Below, in pieces: positions 33,776 through 39,845 of a DNA stretch of 64,000 nucleotides. Each line of letters starts with the position of its first letter. Within the stretch, counting starts at the first letter, position 1. Where the stretch lies: the NCBI GenBank assembly GCA_026129905.1, contig JAHCHE010000008.1, forward strand, positions 214,634-278,633. Direction: 5' to 3'. Origin of the DNA: Bryobacteraceae bacterium (GTDB lineage Bacteria > Acidobacteriota > Terriglobia > Bryobacterales > Bryobacteraceae). The notes beneath the pieces are model-generated. The model did not search any database. It was given only the letters and a program-made list of their open reading frames with translations, and had not been told where the DNA came from. The position numbers and the translations under genes were made by a program.

Positions 33776-34228
33776 CTAGATTCGACTTCTCCGCTTCGGG
33801 CTTACGGCGCGGAAGGGGTTATGGACTTTCAGCCCGCGGATTGTGCGCCCATCCTGTAAAACGTCGCTGAGGACCCTCTCACAGCGGCCCTGAAGCGCCG
33901 CGCTTACAATCAGAGAATCCCACCAGGAAATGGAATCGCGCCGGTGAAGATCGAGCGCAGTATCGAGAAGCTCGCGGGTCGATTGGATGCGCCAGAGCGG
34001 CTCGATCAATCGATGGTAGATTGAGGCCGCTTCATCGACGCTCAGCGGCGCCGCCGCTTTGCGAAGCACGACGTTAAACCATTCCTGCACCACCTGGTAG
34101 CTGACCAATCCATCACCCGATTCGTGGGCCGTCGCAATCCATGTCTGGGCAACCGCCTGCTTGTGCGGGTCGGTTGCATCAATCGCGTAGATCAGCAGGT
34201 TCGTGTCGAGGAAGAATCTACCGCTCAT
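33776..34228 (-). CDS. vapC: PIN-domain toxin VapC
   Basis: A 150-residue PIN-domain ribonuclease. The acidic site residues appear in FFLDTNLLIYAID (first Asp), VVQEWFNVV (Glu), ISWWDSLIVSAALQ (Asp) and VLSDVLQDG (Asp). VapC toxins cut tRNA or rRNA. The start at 34228 (MSGRFFLD) overlaps the 3' end of vapB by 11 nt; an in-frame ATG at 34237 is also possible. The frame open further upstream to 34402 lies within vapB and was rejected. Confidence 0.9.
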   Translation of the reverse strand: MSGRFFLDTNLLIYAIDATDPHKQAVAQTWIATAHESGDGLVSYQVVQEWFNVVLRKAAAPLSVDEAASIYHRLIEPLWRIQSTRELLDTALDLHRRDSISWWDSLIVSAALQGRCERVLSDVLQDGRTIRGLKVHNPFRAVSPKRRSRI

Positions 34229-34439
34229 TACGCTCATCCCGCGTGAAGCGCCGTCCGGCTCGGAAGTGACCGACTGCCGCCGCCGCTCGCCTGACCTCTT
34301 CGGACGACAGACGGCCGGCGCCAGCATAGCGGGCGAGCCACTCGCGAAACAAGTTGTTAAGCGTCGTGTTCTCAGCTTCCGCCCGCCGGCGCGCACGTTC
34401 AATCAGCGCTTCGTCCGCGCTTAGCGTGATATTCCTCAT
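34218..34439 (-). CDS. vapB: VapB-type ribbon-helix-helix antitoxin
   Basis: A 73-residue protein beginning MRNITLSADEALIERARRRA, the N-terminal beta strand and helix of a ribbon-helix-helix DNA-binding antitoxin, then LNNLFREWLARYAG and a C-terminal toxin-binding tail (GHFRAGRRFTRDERNER). It pairs with the PIN toxin that overlaps its end. A near-perfect inverted repeat lies 8-28 bp upstream of its ATG. Confidence 0.87.
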   Translation of the reverse strand: MRNITLSADEALIERARRRAEAENTTLNNLFREWLARYAGAGRLSSEEVRRAAAAVGHFRAGRRFTRDERNER

Positions 34440-34446
34440 GAATCCA

Positions 34447-34467
34447 GTGTACACGGAACGTGCACAC
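34447..34467 (-). promoter_or_regulatory. vapBC operator: 21-bp inverted repeat
   Basis: GTGTxCACG-GAA-CGTGxACAC: nine-position arms with one mismatch around a 3-bp centre, positioned between the small membrane protein gene and vapB. The location, size and symmetry are typical of the autoregulatory site bound by a ribbon-helix-helix antitoxin. Confidence 0.6.
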
Positions 34468-34519
34468 GAAAAAGGGCCGCGGCTCGGGCGAAGATTACCT
34501 CGGGCGGCCCCACTGCCGT

Positions 34520-34729
34520 TCAACGCTTCGCGTGGTCCAGGACCCACAGCAACAGGAAAATGGCGCCGCTGACGGCCAGGATCTTCACCGTCAACACGAT
34601 GGTCTGCCTGGCGCTCAACGGTTTGGGCGCGTAGCCGGACCCGCCGGGGTCGTTTTGCCGGTCCGGGGCGGCCGCTTGAGCGGATTCCGCTGGGGCGGAC
34701 ACGTTACGTTGAACTCTCTGCGTTGCCAT
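34520..34729 (-). CDS. Small single-pass membrane protein
   Basis: A 69-residue protein: about 40 polar residues (Gln/Ala/Pro-rich, with DRQNDPGGSGYAPKPLSARQ), then a transmembrane segment IVLTVKILAVSGAIFLLLWV and a short basic end (LDHAKR), so the N-terminus may be cytoplasmic or not. TAGGAGATTGTT precedes the ATG, a good ribosome site. Function unknown. It lies upstream of vapBC on the same strand with an 80 bp gap that holds the vapBC operator. Confidence 0.7.
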   Translation of the reverse strand: MATQRVQRNVSAPAESAQAAAPDRQNDPGGSGYAPKPLSARQTIVLTVKILAVSGAIFLLLWVLDHAKR

Positions 34730-34854
34730 AACAATCTCCTATCCTCTTTGTCAAAGCCACACTTGCGCGGCGGCGAACGGGCAGGCCGGTTGCGGGGCTT
34801 CAGGGAGGCGCCGCTCGGCCGAGAGAATCGCGCCGTTCGCGACGCGCGGGTTCG

Positions 34855-35259
34855 CTAACGCACTTCGAATGGAATGGAAAAGCGAGGAGGCGGAGATCGA
34901 GCCGGTCCGGGAGACGACCGCAGGGTCGAACGATACGACACCAGGATCGATGTCGTACGCACGACGAAATCCGGAGCGGACCAGCGCATAGCGCCGGCGA
35001 GCACGCCCGCGGCTTTCTTCAGTTGAGAGAATTCCAGTGTTCGGAGCCGCTTGGGGTCCGGCGGAACGACGGCGCCGGAAGCCAGACCGCCCGCATGCAG
35101 ATACAGGACAGCGTCGGGCGGGGCTGACCGCGCGCAGGTTGACCCGGCCGGTGGATTGACGACGCCCAGAGTCAGGCACACGCCCGCGATCAGCGCCGTA
35201 AGGCTTTGGAGGGCGCTGCGCAGAGGGTGGGTCGTCCGTCCGATCACTGGGTCCTGCAT
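34855..35259 (-). CDS. Possible secreted hypothetical protein, 134 aa
   Basis: The frame has an N-terminal hydrophobic stretch (LTALIAGVCLTLGVVNPPAG) that could be a signal peptide or anchor and ends with a beta-type FSIPFEVR. Codon third positions are moderately GC-rich. There is no clear ribosome site and no known domain. It is divergent from the GH13 pseudogene and may itself be a remnant. Confidence 0.4.
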   Translation of the reverse strand: MQDPVIGRTTHPLRSALQSLTALIAGVCLTLGVVNPPAGSTCARSAPPDAVLYLHAGGLASGAVVPPDPKRLRTLEFSQLKKAAGVLAGAMRWSAPDFVVRTTSILVSYRSTLRSSPGPARSPPPRFSIPFEVR

Positions 35260-35272
35260 ACCAGCATAGCTG

Positions 35273-36713
35273 TTGCGTCACGCGAAGGGGCGGGGGCGTC
35301 ATGACAGATCGGGCAGGCGCCTGATCGACGTGGATAGTTTCGCCGATGGAAACGGAGACGGGGTGGGGGATTTCGAGGGGCTGACGAGCAGGCTGGACTA
35401 CCTGGCCGGTCTGAACGTGAATTGCGTTTGGCTCCAGCCGTTCTTTCCCTCGCCGAACCGCGACAACGGATACGACATGGATTACTACGGCGTCAATCCG
35501 CTGCTGGGCACGCTGGGGGACTTCGTCGAGTTCCTGTACAAGGCGCGCGAACGCGGCATCCGGGTGATCGTCGACCTGGTGGTGAATCATACGTCGAACG
35601 ATCACCCGTGGTTTCAGGAGGCGCGGCAGGATCCCGACTCCCATTACCGGGGCTACTTCGTCGTGGACGCGCTGCCGTTTCTGATCGAATTGAAAGGTAT
35701 CCCGAACACGGAAGACCAGGATCCCTATCAATACCTGAGCGAGATGCGGCAGTTCCTGTCGTGGCACCTGGGCGACGCGGTGCTGATGGCGGAGGCGAAC
35801 CTGCCGCCGGAGGAAGTTCCCCACTATTTCCACGAGGGAAACCGAATCCATGTGGTGTTCAACTTCTGGGTGAATCAGCACATGTTTCTGGCGCTGGCGC
35901 GCGAGGACGGCACGCCGATCCGCAAAGCGTTCGACGAGCTTCCCGGGATTCCGTCGCACTGCCAATGGGCCAACTTCCTACGCACGCACGACGAGCTGGA
36001 TCTCGGCCGGCTGAGCGATGCGGAGCGGGAAGAAGTGTTCCAAGCGTTCGGGCCTGAGAAGAACATGCGGCTCTACGATCGCGGCATCCGCCGGCGGCTG
36101 GCGCCCATGCTGAACAACGACCGCAAGCGTCTGGAACTGGCGCACAGCCTGATTCTGACCCTACCCGGGACGCCGGTGCTGCGCTATGGCGACGAGATCG
36201 GCATGGGCGACGACCTGTCGCTGAAGGAACGCGAGAGCGTGCGGACGCCGATGCAGTGGTCGAACACGAGGAACAGCGGATTCTCGTGGGCGCCGGAAGA
36301 CAAGCTCGTCATTCCCGTGATCAAGACAGGCGAGTATTCCTACAAACGGGTGAACGTTGCGACGCAGCAGAGGGACCCCGATTCGCTGGTGAGCTGGCTG
36401 GAGCGGGCGATGCGGTTGCGGCGGCGGTGTCCCGAGTTCGGCTCGGGAAGGTGGCAATGGCTGGAGACGGGGGAGCCGGCGGCGCTGGCGCATTGCTGCC
36501 AGGGAGAGGGATCGGCGGTGTTCGCGATCCACAATCTCTCGTCGCGCGAGCTGACGGTGAAGGTGGACCTCGGGCGGAAACAAAGTGCTGCACGACCTGC
36601 TGGCCAACCGCAGCATGCATGTTGAGGATCGGAGCGGCCAGGAAATCCGGCTGGAACCGTACGGCTTCTTCTGGTTTCGCGAAGGGATGGCGCCGGAGAG
36701 CGTGACGGCGTAG
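35273..36713 (+). pseudogene. GH13 trehalose-synthase/alpha-amylase-like pseudogene
   Basis: The translation clearly matches GH13 trehalose synthase-like proteins (SFADGNGDGVGDFEGLTSRL, GIRVIVDLVVNHTSNDHPWF, LPGTPVLRYGDEIGMGDD) but is damaged three ways. The first residues of the domain are missing. After SHYRGYFV the frame jumps to VDALPFLIE, losing roughly 80-90 residues between the VVNHTS and FRVDA regions, including the Arg before the nucleophile Asp. Near 36573 an extra G shifts the frame, so the in-frame stop falls at 36625 while the true C-terminus (VLHDLLANRSMH to REGMAPESVTA) continues in another frame to 36713. It is unlikely to give active enzyme. Confidence 0.82.
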
Positions 36714-36757
36714 CCGCGCTGCGGGCGGGCCGAAAGGGGCGGAGTCTCCCAGAACAG

Positions 36758-37063
36758 TCAGGCGGCGGGTATTCGCCGTTGGAGCCAACGGCGAAAAGAC
36801 TCATCCGTCTCTCCGGATCGGCGTCCCGCGAGAAGGCCTTCCACGCTGATGTCCTCGTCCAGGTCCGGCCAGTGGATTCCCTCGCCACCGCCAATCAACC
36901 GCCAATTGGCGCGTGCAGCGAGGGTCCCGTGGGCCAAACGGGGAAACCAGGCAATCGGCGCCGCGATCGTCCGGCCATCGTTAAGGTCCACGACTAAGGT
37001 ATCGTCAGTGACTTTCACGCTCTGGGCTATCGCAGCCTTGAGTTCACGTCTCGAAGAACTCAT
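36758..37063 (-). CDS. DUF2442 protein
   Basis: A 101-residue protein matching DUF2442: VTDDTLVVDLNDGRTIAAPI, WFPRLAHGTLAARANWRLIG, then GGGEGIHWPDLDEDISVEGL. DUF2442 genes usually follow a DUF4160 gene, and the pair behaves like a toxin-antitoxin-type module. Here the partner upstream (37044-37282) has a frameshift, and its restored stop overlaps this start by 20 nt. This gene looks intact and is followed by the convergent GH13 pseudogene. Confidence 0.83.
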   Translation of the reverse strand: MSSSRRELKAAIAQSVKVTDDTLVVDLNDGRTIAAPIAWFPRLAHGTLAARANWRLIGGGEGIHWPDLDEDISVEGLLAGRRSGETDESFRRWLQRRIPAA

Positions 37064-37282
37064 GCCATGACCTCAACAACAAAGTCGCGTGTTCCGCGAC
37101 GAGTCTCTCAATTCGCGCAATTTCAGAACGCCCGAAACCGCTGCTACTGTCAAACCGAACCGGTTCCAGCCAGAACTTCGCCTTCCCGTCTTCCCGCTCC
37201 ACATGCACGTGAGGAGTTCGTCCCGGTCAGCCGAATAGAAAAACAACCTGTAGGGTCCCGCGCGCGGAACGGTCGGCAACAT
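37044..37282 (-). pseudogene. DUF4160 protein, frameshifted
   Basis: From ATG 37282 the frame reads MLPTVPRAGPYRLFFYSADR, the DUF4160 N-terminus, but loses homology after DRDE. In the next-but-one frame the rest is perfect: PHVHVEREDGKAKFWLEPVR, then GFGRSEIARIERLVAEHATL and SWHEFFET, ending at 37044. Loss of one C in the Glu-Pro-Pro codons near 37215 explains it. The expected PPHVHV metal-like motif is split by the shift. Sequencing error cannot be excluded. It would be the first gene of the DUF4160-DUF2442 pair. Confidence 0.75.
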
Positions 37283-37397
37283 TCCAGTGTACAGAAAGTG
37301 GCGACCCCGCTGCCCTGAGAGTGGTGGCCCAGAGTGGCCCAGACTCCCTATCTTGAGCGCCTGGGATCGCAAGAAGGGCCCTACTGCAACGTGAGGC

Positions 37398-37624
37398 GCG
37401 CGCACGCGCTACCGGGCGAGCGGGACTTCGAGCGTGAGCTGGTGGAGATGGCGGGAGTGGAGTTGGAAGGCCTGGTAGAGCAACTCGGGGCCGTAGCGGA
37501 CGTCGGGGGTCCAGTGGTAGCTCCAGGATTCGTTGTCGAGCAGGAGCGGCAGCTTCGCGCCGGCGGGGGCGTCGGGGGCGAGGCGGATGAGGTTGGTGCG
37601 CTCCTGGGCGCTGGTCCACTCGAG
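37398..37624. repeat. Direct repeat copy 1 (esterase 3' end), 227 bp
   Basis: These 227 bases match 39619-39845 with about 4 substitutions by eye (about 98% identity), in the same orientation. The match begins 11 nt beyond the esterase stop and ends abruptly in a GGTCCACTCGAG stretch. The two copies flank the rtcB operon. Confidence 0.9.
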
Positions 37625-37654
37625 AAGATCTCGCAGGCCGTGCTTGCGCTTCAA
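37409..37654 (-). pseudogene. Truncated duplicate of the esterase C-terminus
   Basis: The frame encodes LEWTSAQERTNLIRLAPDAP and the rest of the last ~70 residues of the esterase at 39630-41714, with the same stop context, preceded by 11 unrelated residues (MKRKHGLRDLL). No signal peptide or catalytic part is present, so it is a 3' gene fragment, not a working enzyme. It lies downstream of rtcB on the same strand. Confidence 0.85.
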
Positions 37655-37693
37655 GCGAAAATCGCCCAGTCCAAGTAGCTTGGCCCGGCACTT

Positions 37694-37722
37694 GAGCCGG
37701 GGTTATTCCCATAACCCGGCTC
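37694..37722. terminator. Stem-loop downstream of rtcB
   Basis: GAGCCGGGGTTAT - TCCC - ATAACCCGGCTC forms a 12-bp stem with one bulged G and a 4-base loop, 25 bp past the rtcB stop. There is no U-tract on the - strand side, so it is either a rho-independent-like/processing hairpin or a REP-type palindrome. Confidence 0.45.
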
Positions 37723-37746
37723 CAAGCCTGTTATTCGGACGGCTTT

Positions 37747-38886
37747 TCACACCCCCTTGTAATTGAGGACCGGCCGGAGGGTGCGCGTAACCTTCACCAT
37801 CTCTTTCTGAGCCCTCAGGACGGCGCGGATGTCTTTGTAGGCGGATGGCGCCTCGTCGCGCAGCAGCGAGGTAAGGCGCGAGTCGTACCAGATGCCTTCC
37901 ATCTGTCGCCGGAGGTCCCGTTCGGTTATCTTCGATCGAGCCTCGGTCCGGCTCAGTGCTCGACCAGCGCCGTGAGCGCTCGAACATAACGCGGCCTCAT
38001 GCCCACGGCCCTGGACATGAAAGCTGAGGGCGCCCATCGATCCGGGCAGGACGCCGTTCTCGCCGAGGCGCGCCGGCATCGCGCCTTTTCGGTGGACCCA
38101 GAGATCAACGCCGCCATGGCGCTCTCGCGATACGTGGTTGTGGTCGGTCGCTATCAGCGTATCCCAGCAGACTGCTGCCCCCAACCATTTCGCGACCGCC
38201 CGGCCAACCTCATCCGCGATCGCCCTTCGCGAGGCGTCCGCAAAGCGACGAGCCCACGCGGCATCGTGAAGGTATGCGGCGCCGGCGTCCGAGGAGGCAT
38301 CGAGCGCGCAGAGCCGGCCGCCTACTGGCTGCGCGCGCGCCAAATGGTGATCCCGGATCGCCTGGCCCGGCGCCCGGGACCCGGAATGCACCATCATCCA
38401 GAGGCGGCCATCCTCGTCTTCCTGAAGCTCGATGAAATGGTTCCCACTGCCAAGCGTGGCGAACTCCAGGGCGCCTTCTTTCCTGCGGACGGATTCGAGG
38501 GTGGGGTGGCTAAGCGTGGCGCCCGCCACATCCTCAGGTTGGGGTATTGACGCGCCCCGATTTCGGCGGCGTGCGGGGACTACTCGGCCAAAGTCCGCGA
38601 GAATCTCCCCGGCAATCCGAGGAACATGCAGCGCCGCGGCCTCGATGTCCATGGCCACAGCCAACATGCCACAGCCGATGTCGCCTCCGACTGCCTGTGG
38701 ATAGAGCAAACGTGACGTGGCGACCACAACGCCAATGCACACATCCGCGGAGAGATGTACGTCAGGCATCACCGCGATCCGCTGAATGTCGGGAGCGCGC
38801 CGGAGGCGTTCGATCGCCTCCGACGCTTCACGCGCCATCGGCGCGGCGAGCCAGGCCCGAAGGGAAGCGAGCGATGGTTCACTCAT
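37747..38886 (-). CDS. rtcB: RNA-splicing/repair ligase RtcB
   Basis: A 379-residue GTP-dependent 3'-phosphate RNA ligase. Key blocks: VMPDVHLSADVCIGVVVATS (metal Asp/Cys), PQAVGGDIGCGMLAV, LGSGNHFIELQ, MMVHSGSRAPGQ, ATDHNHVSRERHGGVDLWVH (metal His) and CSSAHGAGRALSR, with the His that takes GMP. It joins RNA 2',3'-cyclic phosphate/3'-phosphate to 5'-OH ends. ATG 38886 is chosen because it overlaps the RbfA-like stop by 8 nt and begins where homology begins. No archease gene is seen. The operon is bracketed by the 227-bp direct repeats. Confidence 0.93.
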   Translation of the reverse strand: MSEPSLASLRAWLAAPMAREASEAIERLRRAPDIQRIAVMPDVHLSADVCIGVVVATSRLLYPQAVGGDIGCGMLAVAMDIEAAALHVPRIAGEILADFGRVVPARRRNRGASIPQPEDVAGATLSHPTLESVRRKEGALEFATLGSGNHFIELQEDEDGRLWMMVHSGSRAPGQAIRDHHLARAQPVGGRLCALDASSDAGAAYLHDAAWARRFADASRRAIADEVGRAVAKWLGAAVCWDTLIATDHNHVSRERHGGVDLWVHRKGAMPARLGENGVLPGSMGALSFHVQGRGHEAALCSSAHGAGRALSRTEARSKITERDLRRQMEGIWYDSRLTSLLRDEAPSAYKDIRAVLRAQKEMVKVTRTLRPVLNYKGV

Positions 38887-39289
38887 CATCGCCCCCATTC
38901 GGGCAAGCTGGCACAAAGCACAATTCCGGCGCCCGCTTCCGGCTAATTGCAGTGGCCACTTCAGAACGCAGACGCGGAGTTTCGCGATCGAGTTCACGGA
39001 TGACGCCGGCAACCGGGCGTTGAGCCGGGATGAGCACATACACGAGCAGGCGACCGCAATCCGGCGCTGGTAGGACTTCCTCGACGAACACATCGTTGAG
39101 ACCATTGCCGGGGCTGCGATCCGCAAGCGCGAGGTTCAGCGCTCGTTGCACTTGCCGACAGAATTGTTGTGCTTTCCGTTCCGCTTGCCGACGAGAAGAC
39201 CGTCGAGTGGTCTCGCTTTCGTACAGGGCTTCCGCGAACTCGGGATCCACCGTCTGCCACTCTTTCGAGCGGCGAAGGTTGTGTTTCAC
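38879..39289 (-). CDS. RbfA-like ribosome-binding factor paired with RtcB
   Basis: A 136-residue protein with an RbfA-type KH-like domain: KAQQFCRQVQRALNLALADR, NDVFVEEVLPAPDCGRLLVY, then LRSEVATAISRKRAPELCFV, which aligns with the RbfA LRxxLAxxxxxRxxPELxF end. Housekeeping RbfA helps mature 16S rRNA in the small subunit. Start GTG 39289 is supported by TTAGGAG 7-8 nt upstream. The gene overlaps rtcB by 8 nt, so its role is probably tied to repair of broken rRNA or tRNA. It may be a specialised paralogue rather than the housekeeping copy. Confidence 0.72.
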   Translation of the reverse strand: MKHNLRRSKEWQTVDPEFAEALYESETTRRSSRRQAERKAQQFCRQVQRALNLALADRSPGNGLNDVFVEEVLPAPDCGRLLVYVLIPAQRPVAGVIRELDRETPRLRSEVATAISRKRAPELCFVPACPNGGDDE

Positions 39290-39496
39290 AGATATTCTCC
39301 TAACTTGCACACACGAATACCCACCCCTCGCGCGCACAGGCGCACAAAGGGACACCAACTGTTTTGCTTGTTAACGGTGCGATGGGCGCGAGCCCGGCCA
39401 GCCGATTTAGTTACGCGGCGGCGAGAAGGCTCGACGGCATCGGGTGGTGTGCAATAGGGGACATGATCTCCTCCACTCTCTCTTCTCGTCGAGTTC

Positions 39497-39524
39497 GGAT
39501 AGTTTTTATTTGAATCTACTATCC
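39497..39524. promoter_or_regulatory. Inverted repeat GGATAGT-N14-ACTATCC
   Basis: Perfect 7-bp arms around an AT-rich 14-bp centre, in the AT-rich gap between the esterase stop and the RbfA-like gene. It overlaps the start point predicted for the - strand promoter at 39531-39559, so it could be an operator of the rbfA-like/rtcB operon or a structured leader. Confidence 0.4.
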
Positions 39525-39530
39525 TTGATC

Positions 39531-39559
39531 ATTATCACCGCTTCGTATCATTACTGCAA
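39531..39559 (-). promoter_or_regulatory. Possible promoter of the rbfA-like/rtcB operon
   Basis: On the - strand, TTGCAG (39559-39554), a 17-bp spacer and GATAAT (39536-39531) give a -35/-10 pair with 3/6 and 5/6 matches. The resulting leader would be about 230 nt. No sigma-54 type TGGCAC-N5-TTGC site, as used for rtcBA in E. coli, was seen. The rest of 39290-39618 shows no gene. Confidence 0.3.
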
Positions 39560-39618
39560 CGTTCAGGACACGGGTGGTCGCGCGTGATGGCCACGCAGAG
39601 ATACGGAGTCATCCGCCG

Positions 39619-39845
39619 GCGCGCACGCGCTACCGGGCGGGCGGGACTTCGAGCGTGAGCTGGTGGAGATGGCGGGAGTGGAGTTGGAAGGCCTGGTAGA
39701 GCAACTCGGGGCCGTAGCGGACGTCGGGGGTCCAGTGGTAGCTCCAGGATTCGTTGTCGAGCAGGAGCGGCAGCTTCGCGCCAGCGGGGGCGTCCGGGGC
39801 GAGGCGGATGAGGCTGGTGCGCTCCTGGGCGCTGGTCCACTCGAG
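39619..39845. repeat. Direct repeat copy 2 (within the intact esterase gene), 227 bp
   Basis: The 3' end of the full-length esterase gene plus 11 nt beyond its stop; about 98% identical to 37398-37624 in the same orientation. This is taken as the original copy because it continues into the full gene. Confidence 0.9.

Noticed and set aside
34751..35965. 404-codon - strand frame over the GH13 locus
   Set aside because: Complement of an evident GH13 sequence; no motif of its own.
37324..37343. Two tandem GTGGCCCAGA decamers, resembling the MraZ box rhythm
   Set aside because: Only two units, no AGTGG register and no dcw gene nearby; probably chance or a decayed repeat.
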